Positions 18,941-27,288 of a stretch of DNA of 64,000 bases are shown here, piece after piece. The stretch's first letter is position 1, and every line of letters starts with the position of its first letter. The notes under the pieces are model-generated. The model was not told the DNA's origin. It searched no databases and worked only from the letters and a program-made list of their open reading frames with translations. This stretch comes from Lachnospiraceae bacterium (lineage in GTDB: Bacteria; Bacillota; Clostridia; Lachnospirales; Lachnospiraceae): assembly GCA_902363835.1 (NCBI GenBank), contig CABJBM010000032.1:1-64000 (forward strand), read 5' to 3'. A program made the translations under genes and the position numbers.

Positions 18941-20304
18941 ATCTTCTTCTTCAAAATCTCAATGGTGTTATTTAAAGATTCGTTTTTGTTCATGTTGGTG
19001 GTGATTTTATCTATCCCATGAATGATGGTGGTGTGATCTCTTCCTCCCAGGTATTTTCCGATCATCTGCAAGGGGGTTCCAACCATTTCGCGGCAGAGAT
19101 ACATGACAATCTGACGTGGATAAACGATTTCCTTGTTCCTTTTCTGGGAACAGATATCAAGAGGAGTAAGGCCATAGTGATCTGCAACTACCTGTATGAC
19201 AAGCTCCGGGGTAATTTCCCGCTTGTCGTTGGGGGAGATGATGTCCTTTAAGGCTTCTTCTGCCAGCTCTACCGTGATTTCCTTATTATCAAGGCGGGAG
19301 AGGGCTACAATTTTTGTCAGGGCGCCTTCCAGCTCCCGGATGTTGGATTTGATGTTGGTGGCTATGTATTTGATGACTTCATTGTCTATGTTATAGCCTT
19401 CCATTTCCTCCTTTTTACGGAGGATGGCCATCCTGGTCTCATAATCAGGGGACTGTATGTCCACGGTTAAACCCCATTCAAACCGGGAACGAAGCCGTTC
19501 TTCCAGGGTTTCAATTTCCTTCGGCGGTTTATCGGAGGAAATGATAATCTGCTTTTTGGCTTCGTATAAGGCGTTGAAGGTATGGAAAAATTCTTCCTGG
19601 GTACTTTCCTTGCCAATGATGAACTGGATATCATCGATCAGCAGAACATCATTGTTGCGGTACTTCTCACGGAATTCGGTAGGAGAGAAGTTGTTTTTAT
19701 TACGGATGGCGTCGATCAGCTCATTGGTGAACTTTTCACTGGTCACGTAGAGGACCTTTGCCCTGGGATTATTTTTTAAGATGAAATGGCCGATGGAATG
19801 CATTAAGTGGGTTTTTCCAAGACCAACACCTCCGTAGATGAACAGAGGATTATAAATTTCACCGGGAGATTCTGCAACAGCCAGGGAAGCTGCATGGGCC
19901 AGGTTGTTGTTGGCACCTACCACAAAGGTATCAAAAATGTATTTTGGATTCAAATTTGCATTTGTGATGGCCGTCTGGCTGACCGAATTCATGGTATTGT
20001 TAATAAGAGTGTTGCCTGCAGGAGATGGAGTGGCCTCCTGTTGAATCTGGTTTTCAACAACGAAATCAACGCTGCATTCAAAGCCGGTCACTTCTTCTAT
20101 GGTGATTTTCAGAAGAAACCCGTATTTTTTGCGGATGTATCCTAAGAATTCCACATCCGGCACCGTGACTATGACTTTTTCGCCATTCACGGAATGAACC
20201 TTCAGGGGAAGAAGCCAGGTTTTAAAAGACACGTCCGTAATTTCGTGTTCTTCTTTTAAATTCAATAAGATTTCATCCCATTTTTCCTTTAACTTTTCTA
20301 ACAT
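18928..20304 (-). CDS. dnaA: chromosomal replication initiator DnaA
   Basis: This 458-residue protein has domain I (about 1-85, MLEKLKEKWDEIL), a short linker, the AAA+ domain (Walker A GGVGLGKTHLMHS, Walker B VLLIDDIQF) and the C-terminal DNA-binding domain with the DnaA signature GGRDHTTIIHGIDKI. ATG at 20304 is chosen: AGGAGA lies 7-8 bases upstream and the protein then starts as other DnaA proteins do; the 13 extra codons upstream are not supported. DnaA boxes flank the gene on both sides, consistent with autoregulation. Confidence 0.97.
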   Translation of the reverse strand: MLEKLKEKWDEILLNLKEEHEITDVSFKTWLLPLKVHSVNGEKVIVTVPDVEFLGYIRKKYGFLLKITIEEVTGFECSVDFVVENQIQQEATPSPAGNTLINNTMNSVSQTAITNANLNPKYIFDTFVVGANNNLAHAASLAVAESPGEIYNPLFIYGGVGLGKTHLMHSIGHFILKNNPRAKVLYVTSEKFTNELIDAIRNKNNFSPTEFREKYRNNDVLLIDDIQFIIGKESTQEEFFHTFNALYEAKKQIIISSDKPPKEIETLEERLRSRFEWGLTVDIQSPDYETRMAILRKKEEMEGYNIDNEVIKYIATNIKSNIRELEGALTKIVALSRLDNKEITVELAEEALKDIISPNDKREITPELVIQVVADHYGLTPLDICSQKRNKEIVYPRQIVMYLCREMVGTPLQMIGKYLGGRDHTTIIHGIDKITTNMNKNESLNNTIEILKKKINPQ

Positions 20305-20721
20305 TGTAAGTCTCCTACATTTATAAAATGCAAATATGCGCATTTACCCAATCTACAGTTCATTCTATACTATTTTGAAATAATTTTCAATGATAATAGT
20401 AAAAAATTGTGGATAAGTGTGTGCAGAGGATGTGTATTGCATGTGAATCATGTGTTGATAATCATCCAGGAAGAAAGTTGTCCACAAAAAACAGGGATTT
20501 TAAAAGTTTCGTTATTCACATTCCAGGAGTGTGGAATTTATCTGGGCTTTCAGGACATGCCTGTGAATAAAACGACGATTATCAAGATAATATCCATAGA
20601 GTTTTCCACAAGTTATCCCCATAATGTTGATAAGTTTATGTAAATTAACAAAATGGGCGTGAATTTCCTGGTGTGGATTGACGGATAAAAGCTTTCTATA
20701 ATATAATGCACATGTAACCAG
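20305..20721. other. oriC part 2: DnaA-box cluster upstream of dnaA
   Basis: No gene is seen. DnaA boxes: TGTGGATAA (20408-20416, perfect), TGTTGATAA (20453-20461), TTGTCCACA (20478-20486), TTTTCCACA (20602-20610), TTATCCCCA (20613-20621) and TGTTGATAA (20625-20633), each of the latter with one mismatch. Together with the cluster on the other side of dnaA this makes a bipartite origin. Genes to the left mostly run left and genes to the right mostly run right from here, as expected at oriC. Confidence 0.8.
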
Positions 20722-20766
20722 ATGCATTGTATCTTTTTAAAGAACAGTAGCACAGGAGGAAAAGAA

Positions 20767-21396
20767 ATGAATATTGAAAACAAAACCCGTAACCTGGTAC
20801 TGGCAGCCGTATTTGTTGCCATTATCGTCATCATGGCGTTTACGCCCTTTGGGTATATCCCCCTGGGATTTATGAACGCTACCATTATTCACGTTCCGGT
20901 CATAATTGGAGCCATTATTCTTGGACCAAAATATGGCGGATTTTTGGGAATGGTATTCGGATTTACCAGCTTGTGGAAAAATACCAACATGCCTAATCCC
21001 ACGTCCTTTGTGTTTTCTCCGTTTATTAAAGTGGGAGAGTACGGAGGAAATATAGGAAGCCTGATTATTTGTATGGTGCCCAGGATCCTGATTGGAATCG
21101 TGGCCTATTACGTATTCCGGGCAGTATTAAAAACTTTAGGCGGAAAAAGCGGAAAGAGAACCATTGCCCTGGCAGCGGCAGGAGTGGCCGGATCATTAAC
21201 CAACACCCTTTTGGTAATGAATCTGATTTACTTATTTTTTGGAAGAGAATATGGTCAGGCAGCAAGGGGAGTGACAACAGGAGTTTATTCCATAATTTTA
21301 GGAATTATATGCATCAACGGGATTCCTGAGGCCATTGTGGCCGGGGTTCTTACAGTTGCGGTTACACAGGCCTTATTTAAGGCAATGAAAGGGTAA
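20767..21396 (+). CDS. ECF transporter substrate-binding (S) component
   Basis: This 209-residue membrane protein is the vitamin-binding S component of an energy-coupling factor transporter, of the ECF_trnsprt family. It has about six hydrophobic segments, starting with LVLAAVFVAIIVIMAFTPFGYIPLG and HVPVIIGAIILGPKYGGFLGMVFGFTSLW, the segment used to dock the T component. ATG at 20767 follows AGGAGGAAAAGAA; 15 extra codons upstream are unsupported. No EcfA or EcfT gene is in the window, so it would use a shared ECF module elsewhere. Pantothenate is a common substrate of similar proteins but it cannot be read from this sequence. Confidence 0.8.
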   Translation: MNIENKTRNLVLAAVFVAIIVIMAFTPFGYIPLGFMNATIIHVPVIIGAIILGPKYGGFLGMVFGFTSLWKNTNMPNPTSFVFSPFIKVGEYGGNIGSLIICMVPRILIGIVAYYVFRAVLKTLGGKSGKRTIALAAAGVAGSLTNTLLVMNLIYLFFGREYGQAARGVTTGVYSIILGIICINGIPEAIVAGVLTVAVTQALFKAMKG

Positions 21397-21408
21397 GTAC
21401 TGATAATA

Positions 21409-21458
21409 ACAGAGCCATTTTTCCATGTATGAATCATATTATGGAGAAATGGCTCTTA
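21409..21458. terminator. terminator between ECF S gene and glycosidase gene
   Basis: AGAGCCATTT and AAATGGCTCT form a 10-bp stem, extended by TCCAT/ATGGA around the loop. It lies between two converging genes and may serve both; T-runs are weak. Confidence 0.6.
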
Positions 21459-21471
21459 ATTATGTTGTGAA

Positions 21472-22908
21472 TCATAAAAAGGTTTTTATATTTCTTATAT
21501 CTGCATGTGTTTCGAATGGTCTTAAATCTAATAAATTTCCTTTTACATCTGTAATGATCTTTAAGTCCTTTCCTGCTTCAAAAACCTTTTTTCCATCAAC
21601 AAAGGCTTCTGCCCTGGAACCGGAGTTTTTGATTTTAAATGTATGATTTCCCAATACCTGCTCATAAAGGCTTTCGTGTCCGCCTGTGCTTCCCCAGTAA
21701 ATCATTTCGTGTTCTATGTGTATCCCATACATACGGGCTGCATATTCCATGACAGAAAGCATGGCAGGGCCATAGAAATCCTGGGTTCCTTCTAAGGATT
21801 CCAGGGATGGTCTCCCGGTGAAAGGGTCATACTGTTGAACAAAAATACATGTTTCTCCAATTGCCTGGAATAGTTTTTCTCCCAGATATGGGATCAGATG
21901 ATCGTAGCCGTAATTTTCAAGGGCGCGGATTGCCCTCTGATAGGTGAGGGCCTCGGATTGGCCGCTCCAGTTATTGGTGGTGATGTTACGGAATAGGGGA
22001 TCATTTGCCGCAATGGATGGAAGGGGCATGTACGTCCAGAATTCTTCCGGATTCAACAGATGCTTTGTGACAAAATGATCAGCCATATTACGGGTCAGGC
22101 TGTTCCAGTACATGGCTCTTAAATTGTTATGGGTCATAATATTCATGACATTGTGATTCCGGTCCCGGTCAAAGCAGGCACCTTTTGTTTCATCCCAAAG
22201 GTAATTTTTTATTATATCCTGAACGGATAATGCTTTTTTTGTCCAGAATTCAGCCCTGTTTTCATTTCCCTGTATTGTGCAGATTTTTGACAGGGTTTCC
22301 CTTGAGGAATAAGAAAAACTCATAATATCCATGGAGGCCATGGGAACGATCTGACAGTTTTCAGGGGGCACTTCTTTACTCCAGGAATCCGGTGCATCCC
22401 CATAACGGAGGGCATTATCTTCTCCTGTATCGTATTTGCACCAGCTTTCCAGACAGCCATCTCCGTCAGAATCCCTTACCTTCCATAAATAAGCATCAAA
22501 TTTTTCCAGAGTGGAATAAAGAAGGTTTAAATATTCCGGGTCCTTCCCTATTAAATAATACATATTAAGGGCAGAAGAGGGGAAACAGAATCCCTGAAAT
22601 TTATTAAACTGAGGGATGGTTTTTCCATCAATAAAAGCAATGCTTCCGGGAAACCGGCCATCCTCCCTTTGGGTTTCCATGAACAAAAGATGGTTATTCA
22701 ACCCGGCTTCCATGTTTCTTTTTGCATACATTTCCCCGCCCATTGGCTGGGTTTCCAGCCATAATTTTTCATAACCTCCGCCTTCAATCAGTACGAGTCT
22801 GGAATTAAAATATTTTAAATTATTCCATGTTTTTCTTTCGGCTGAGTCCATAAGCTTTTGCAAAAGTTCATGAGAAGTCTGAAATGATACACTTGTTTGA
22901 ATATTCAC
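21472..22908 (-). CDS. (alpha/alpha)6-barrel glycoside hydrolase (GH63/MGH1-like)
   Basis: This protein of about 478 residues resembles the catalytic domain shared by GH63 and mannosylglycerate-hydrolase-like enzymes: ESWCKYDTGEDNALRYGD (acidic region), TNNWSGQSEALTYQRAIRALENYGYDHL and EGTQDFYGPAMLSVMEYAARMYG. No signal peptide is visible, so it is cytoplasmic. GTG at 22908 follows CGGAGGAAAA and is preferred; an ATG eight to nine codons earlier is possible. It is the last gene of the ABC locus, which would import its oligosaccharide substrate. The exact linkage is unknown. Confidence 0.75.
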   Translation of the reverse strand: MNIQTSVSFQTSHELLQKLMDSAERKTWNNLKYFNSRLVLIEGGGYEKLWLETQPMGGEMYAKRNMEAGLNNHLLFMETQREDGRFPGSIAFIDGKTIPQFNKFQGFCFPSSALNMYYLIGKDPEYLNLLYSTLEKFDAYLWKVRDSDGDGCLESWCKYDTGEDNALRYGDAPDSWSKEVPPENCQIVPMASMDIMSFSYSSRETLSKICTIQGNENRAEFWTKKALSVQDIIKNYLWDETKGACFDRDRNHNVMNIMTHNNLRAMYWNSLTRNMADHFVTKHLLNPEEFWTYMPLPSIAANDPLFRNITTNNWSGQSEALTYQRAIRALENYGYDHLIPYLGEKLFQAIGETCIFVQQYDPFTGRPSLESLEGTQDFYGPAMLSVMEYAARMYGIHIEHEMIYWGSTGGHESLYEQVLGNHTFKIKNSGSRAEAFVDGKKVFEAGKDLKIITDVKGNLLDLRPFETHADIRNIKTFL

Positions 22909-22986
22909 GTTTTCCTCCGGTAGAAAAAACTTCATCTCTATTGAAACAGGAGAAGCCAAGGGGTTTCTCCTGTTGATTAAGTTTTA

Positions 22987-24354
22987 TTATTTTACGATAA
23001 GCCTTTTTACAAGATCAAAAAGATCCTCAGCACCCTGGTCTGCGGAGATACTGTTATAGGCTACATTTTGGCCAATGAGATGCAGTTCATTTATGAATTC
23101 CTGATCATTTGGCAAATTTGGTCCCTGGGGAATGGAACGGTCACTGATTGCATCATAAATAGAATAAACAGCAGCGTCAGCCGGTGTGGATTTCTCTGAG
23201 ATTGCTTCCCGTACAACAGGGGAACAGGGAATGCCGCGGTTGGTGCCAAGAATTTCACCGGCCTCAGGGCTGGTTACAAAGAAATTAATGAAAAGGGCCG
23301 CTGCTTCCTGATTGGGGCTGTTTTTATTGATTCCAAGGTACTGGCTCATTTGGATTGCATATGCTTTTTCCCCGCCTGCCGGAAGCGTGGTAGCTCCAAG
23401 CTGGTCGGTCATGGATGCCTGATAGCCGGTCAACTGGTTGCTTCATATCATTCCGATTGCAGCTTTGCCTGCCACCAGAGCAGAGCTGTCAGCGCCTGTT
23501 TCTGCATAGGTTGCCGTAGTATCAGCATCGGGTATTAAGCCTTCAGCCCGTAAATCAGCCCATAACTGAATCCATTTCTTGGAGGTTTCCGGTGTCAAAT
23601 AACTTTTGCCCCCTTCATCAGCGGTCCATAACGGAGTGCCTTCCTGTTGACAGTAATAGCTTAAGTAGTTGGCCTGATTTGTGCTGTTATCAACAAAGGG
23701 GAACACGCCATCCGGCAGTTTGGTCTTCAAGTCCTTTCCATAGGCAATTAATTCATCCCACGTCAGATTGTAATCCGGAACAGAGGCACCCACAGATTCT
23801 ATTAATGTTTTGTTATAGGCAAGAACAAGAGTGTTGGTTCCAAGGCTGACTGCATAAAGGTTTCCATCCAGAGTGGCGGCTTCAAGGGCTACCTGATCAA
23901 ATTGCCCGGCAGTATCGATTAAAAGCTGCTTGCCGAGAAAGTCGTTAAGAGGTGTGAGATACTGTATGTAGTCAGGATAATTGCCTCCCAATTGAATCAG
24001 ATCCGGAGCATTATTACCCTGAAGCTGGGTATCAATGATCTGAAAATGATCGGCAGTGCCGCCGTTAGGTTCGCCTGTAATTTTGATATTGGGATAGGCT
24101 TTCATAAATCTTTCTATTACCTGATTGGTAAGGGAAGCACGTTCGTCATTGCCCCACCAGCCGAAACGCAGGACAGCTGACTCGCCGGTATATGGGGGAA
24201 GGCCTTTTGTGTCAACTGGTTCATTTGATTCTTTTTGTGACTCTTCCGAAGCCGCAGCCGGTGCTTTCGTTGTTTCTGAAACGGCTTTGGAACTGCATCC
24301 CCATAAGGAAAGGACTGCACAGGCGGCTAACATCAGTTGCATGGTTTTTTTCAT
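22987..24354 (-). pseudogene. carbohydrate ABC transporter substrate-binding lipoprotein, interrupted by in-frame TGA
   Basis: The reading frame encodes a solute-binding protein of about 455 codons. It opens with a lipoprotein signal (lipobox LWGC, residues about 17-20), then ESAVLRFGWWGNDER... as in sugar-binding proteins, and ends with the usual DLVKRLIVK. Codon 304 (23443-23445) is TGA, after GKAAIGMI, and the same frame continues as SNQLTGYQASMTDQLG for 151 codons. The family often has Trp in this place (GMIWSNQ), so TGG to TGA is the likely change. All other codons read through without frameshift. This may be a recent null mutation, a sequencing error or partial readthrough. ATG at 24354 follows AGGAGAA. 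Confidence 0.85.
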
Positions 24355-24391
24355 AATATTCTCCTTTTCCTGTTATTTGATAGAAAGGGTG

Positions 24392-25237
24392 TCATCCCTT
24401 GATTCCGGATGTAGCAATGCCCTGAACAAAATATTTTTGAAGTGAAAAGAATAAAATAAAATTTGGCAGCATGGCAAGAGTGGACATGGCAAGAGCGCCG
24501 CCCCAGTTTGATACGGCTCCCGCATCCCCTACAAAGGTTCTTAAGGCACGGGATACTGTGTAGCTTTCCGGGGATGTAAGGTAGAGAAGATGGTTAAAAA
24601 AGTCATCCCATGTCCAGAGGAACGTAAAGAGTGCGGTGGTGACCATGGCAGGTCCTGCAAGAGGTATTACGATCTTAAAAAATATTCCCACCTTTCCGCA
24701 GCCGTCTATGATAGCGGCTTCATCTAAGTCTTTTGGCAGTCCTCTTATAAACTGTACCAGCAGAAATACAAAAAATGCGTCAGTGGCCAGAAATTTGGGA
24801 ACCAGGATGGGTAAGTAACTTCCCACCCATCCAAAACTGTTAAAGAGGATATAACGGGGCACCAGTGTAACATGTGCAGGAAGCATAAGCGTGATCATCA
24901 TAATACCAAACCAAAAGCTTTTTCCGAAAAACTTCAGCCTTCCAAAAGAATAGGCTGCCATAGTGCATGAAACCAGGTTTGCAGCTACTGCTGTTATGCA
25001 CAGAAGCATGGAGTTTAAGAAAAATTTACCAAATGAAACCCCGGCATAGCCCTTCCAGCCGCTGATATAATTATCAATGGTGATTGCTTTGGGAATCAGG
25101 CCTGTGTCGCTGAATATCAGATTGTTGGGCTTAAAAGAACTGACAACCATCCAGATAACCGGATAAAGCATGGTAATTCCCAGTGTTATAATAAAAATAT
25201 GTGTCATTATGATATGAAATTGTTTTTTCGCTTTCAT
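24392..25237 (-). CDS. carbohydrate ABC transporter permease (MalG/UgpE type)
   Basis: This 281-residue protein has six hydrophobic segments and the EAA loop DEAAIIDGCGKVGIFFKIVIPLAGP that contacts the ATPase. It pairs with the upstream permease to form the channel. ATG at 25237 follows GGGGAATAATC; the preceding gene stops 3 bases earlier, indicating translational coupling. It is intact even though the binding-protein gene downstream is interrupted. No ATP-binding gene is present here, so it presumably shares an MsmK-like ATPase encoded elsewhere. Confidence 0.9.
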   Translation of the reverse strand: MKAKKQFHIIMTHIFIITLGITMLYPVIWMVVSSFKPNNLIFSDTGLIPKAITIDNYISGWKGYAGVSFGKFFLNSMLLCITAVAANLVSCTMAAYSFGRLKFFGKSFWFGIMMITLMLPAHVTLVPRYILFNSFGWVGSYLPILVPKFLATDAFFVFLLVQFIRGLPKDLDEAAIIDGCGKVGIFFKIVIPLAGPAMVTTALFTFLWTWDDFFNHLLYLTSPESYTVSRALRTFVGDAGAVSNWGGALAMSTLAMLPNFILFFSLQKYFVQGIATSGIKG

Positions 25238-25240
25238 AGA

Positions 25241-26200
25241 TTATTCCCCGTTTCCGTAGGAGACCCATAGTTTTGATGATCCAAAAATGACTGCCGTAAA
25301 GGAGCCGATAATAATTAAGAGTACCCACGCCATTGCAGAAGCATAACCCATTTCATGGTAAGTCCAGCCCTGAAGATATAAGTGAAGTGTATAGAAAAGT
25401 GTTGAGTTTAAGACCCCTCCCTTGCCGCCGCCAATGATATATGCCTGGGTAAAGGTTTGGAATGCGGAAATCATCTGCATGACCAGGTTAAAAAGTATAA
25501 CCGGCGTAAGTGATGGAATAGTTATTGAGAAAAACTGCTGGACTTTACTGGCACCGTCTACACTGGCTGCTTCATAGTAGTCCATGGGAATCTGTTTTAA
25601 GCCGGCTAAAAAGATGATCATGGATGAACCGAACTGCCATACCGTAAGAAGAACCAGAGTTCCCAGGGCATATTTTGGATTGGTAATCCATCCTGGAAGA
25701 TCCGTAAATCCAATTGAGGAGAGAATACCATTTATCAAACCTTCTTTTTCAAATAACTTTCTCCATAAAACAGCTATGGCAACAGAGCCGCCTAACAGCG
25801 TGGGAATGTAGTATACGGCACGGTAGAAAGAAACGAACCGCAGTTTCTGATTCATGAGTACAGCCACCAGCAATGCAAATACCAGCTTTAAGGGCACTGA
25901 TGTGAACACATAGGTAAATGTCACTGATAATGATTTTAAATAGTAGGGGTCCACCCTCATGGTTTTGCCTGATGCTGCCGTAAAGTCATTGATGCCGAAT
26001 AAGGAACCAAACATTCTTATGTAATTGCCGAAGCCAATCCATTGGACTGAATCGGGCTTTGTAAAATCGTAATCCGTAAAACTCATGCGGAGTGACATGA
26101 GCATGGGATAAACCGTCAGCCCCAGAATTCCTATGAGCCAGGGAAGCAGGAACATATAGGGAATAAAATTGTCCCGACAGAATTTTTTCATCTTTTTCAA
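25241..26200 (-). CDS. carbohydrate ABC transporter permease (MalF/UgpA type)
   Basis: This 319-residue protein has six hydrophobic segments, beginning with IPYMFLLPWLIGILGLTVYP, and the EAA loop YYEAASVDGASKVQQFFSITIPSLTP. It partners with the MalG-type permease. TTG at 26200 is preferred because AAAGGAGG lies 9 bases ahead; the ATG three codons later would be 18 bases from it. It is the first gene of the ABC operon and has a weak promoter with an AraC-type direct repeat upstream. Confidence 0.9.
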   Translation of the reverse strand: MKKMKKFCRDNFIPYMFLLPWLIGILGLTVYPMLMSLRMSFTDYDFTKPDSVQWIGFGNYIRMFGSLFGINDFTAASGKTMRVDPYYLKSLSVTFTYVFTSVPLKLVFALLVAVLMNQKLRFVSFYRAVYYIPTLLGGSVAIAVLWRKLFEKEGLINGILSSIGFTDLPGWITNPKYALGTLVLLTVWQFGSSMIIFLAGLKQIPMDYYEAASVDGASKVQQFFSITIPSLTPVILFNLVMQMISAFQTFTQAYIIGGGKGGVLNSTLFYTLHLYLQGWTYHEMGYASAMAWVLLIIIGSFTAVIFGSSKLWVSYGNGE

Positions 26201-26238
26201 GCTGTCTAACCTCCTTTACGTTTTGAAAAGATGTTTAA

Positions 26239-26267
26239 ATTATACAATAATGAAATCCGGATTTGTT
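26239..26267 (-). promoter_or_regulatory. promoter of the ABC transporter operon
   Basis: TATAAT (26239-26244) on the minus strand lies about 40 bases ahead of the permease start. The -35 region (26262-26267, AACAAA) is poor, which fits a promoter needing an activator. Confidence 0.4.
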
Positions 26268-26305
26268 TTGTGTGTATGTATTTTACTGTTTTTAATTAGA
26301 AATCA

Positions 26306-26335
26306 CAATACATATTGGGCAAAACGCCAATACAT
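26306..26335 (-). promoter_or_regulatory. direct repeat, candidate AraC-family activator site
   Basis: ATGTATTG occurs twice on the minus strand (26306-26313 and 26328-26335), 22 bases apart, that is two helical turns. It lies upstream of the weak -35 of the ABC operon. Paired direct repeats at this spacing are typical for AraC-family activators, and the araC-type gene is directly upstream. Confidence 0.45.
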
Positions 26336-26372
26336 CAAAAAAACTTCATTATTTTCACTAAATTGACTGGAT

Positions 26373-27227
26373 TTATGTAGTTTTCCTGGACTTTCTATAT
26401 TGAAGAGGGGACATTCCAACATATTTTTTGAAAACCCGGTCAAAGTAAGAAAGTCTTTCATACCCTAATTTCTTTGAAATATCCTCTATGGAAAGGGAAT
26501 CATCTAAGAGGAGGTTTCTGGCCCGGTCAACTTTCTGCAGGTTGATGAATTCATTTACGGTAAAATTGGTTACTTCTTTGAAGATGCGGCTTAAATAACT
26601 TTTATCAAGGTAAAATATGCCTGCTAAGTCCTCCAGACCATAGATTTCAGAATAATGCTCCATAATATAGTACATAATTTCCTTCACCTTAACATAACGC
26701 ATCATTTTACCGCCTGGAGAATGATACTCATCCGGTCTGGTACCGGCTCCGTTTAAGATCATTATGATGATGGAAAAAAGAAGTTCTTTCACTTCTGCCG
26801 GGGCATAAGGCTTTTCTGCCTTTAAAACATCTTCCATTTTCTTAAGTTTCTTTTCGATGATGTCCTGATGTTTGGAATTCATCTGAAGAACGCCGTGTAA
26901 ATTGCTGAAAAATCCCCTTAAGTCCAGTTCCATGGCATTTCCTGCAGAGATCAGCCATGTTTCTTCAATTTCTATTAATATCCGTTCATGGTACTTTCCG
27001 CCGATTACATTGGTAAAAGGAATCTTTTTTTTATCAATAAAAGACAGGGTGCCTTTTGACATCCTGTAGCTTTTATTGTTTGAATAGAAAAAACGTTCTC
27101 CATCCAGGATATAATAAATCTGATATTCATTTTTATAAAATCCAATGGTTTCAGCAAGATCACAGTCCCTGGCCACATGGCTGATTCCGATTCCATTGCA
27201 TTTTCCTGTAAAAATCACATCTTTCAT
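26373..27227 (-). CDS. AraC family transcriptional regulator
   Basis: This 284-residue regulator has an N-terminal cupin-like ligand-binding domain (about 1-140) and a C-terminal double helix-turn-helix: GLEDLAGIFYLDKSYLSRIFKEV and SIEDISKKLGYERLSYFDRVFKKYVGMSPLQYRK. ATG at 27227 is chosen; AAAGAGGAAAT precedes it, and that site is supplied by a copy of the junction repeat (copy D). A reading from 27290 would translate the repeat and has no ribosome-binding site. It lies between a GH43 gene and the ABC operon and is probably their activator. Confidence 0.88.
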   Translation of the reverse strand: MKDVIFTGKCNGIGISHVARDCDLAETIGFYKNEYQIYYILDGERFFYSNNKSYRMSKGTLSFIDKKKIPFTNVIGGKYHERILIEIEETWLISAGNAMELDLRGFFSNLHGVLQMNSKHQDIIEKKLKKMEDVLKAEKPYAPAEVKELLFSIIIMILNGAGTRPDEYHSPGGKMMRYVKVKEIMYYIMEHYSEIYGLEDLAGIFYLDKSYLSRIFKEVTNFTVNEFINLQKVDRARNLLLDDSLSIEDISKKLGYERLSYFDRVFKKYVGMSPLQYRKSRKTT

Positions 27228-27288
27228 ATTTCCTCTTTCCTGCCATGGTCTATGGACATAAAGGTATGCCCGAAGGGTATTAAGTTCC
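27228..27288 (-). repeat. junction repeat copy D (GH43 end / araC ribosome-binding site)
   Basis: On the minus strand it runs from GGAACTTAATACCC through CGGGCATACCTTTATGTCC to CAGGAAAGAGGAAAT and then the araC start codon. The 3' half is nearly identical to copy A (CCATGGnCAGGAAAGAGGAAAT). Hairpin 1 is kept by a G-U pair (GGGCAT with ATGTCC). The GH43 stop codon lies within its 5' edge. Confidence 0.75.

Noticed and set aside
21069..21329. 86-codon frame in the ECF S gene
   Set aside because: It is a shadow of the real gene on the same strand in another frame.
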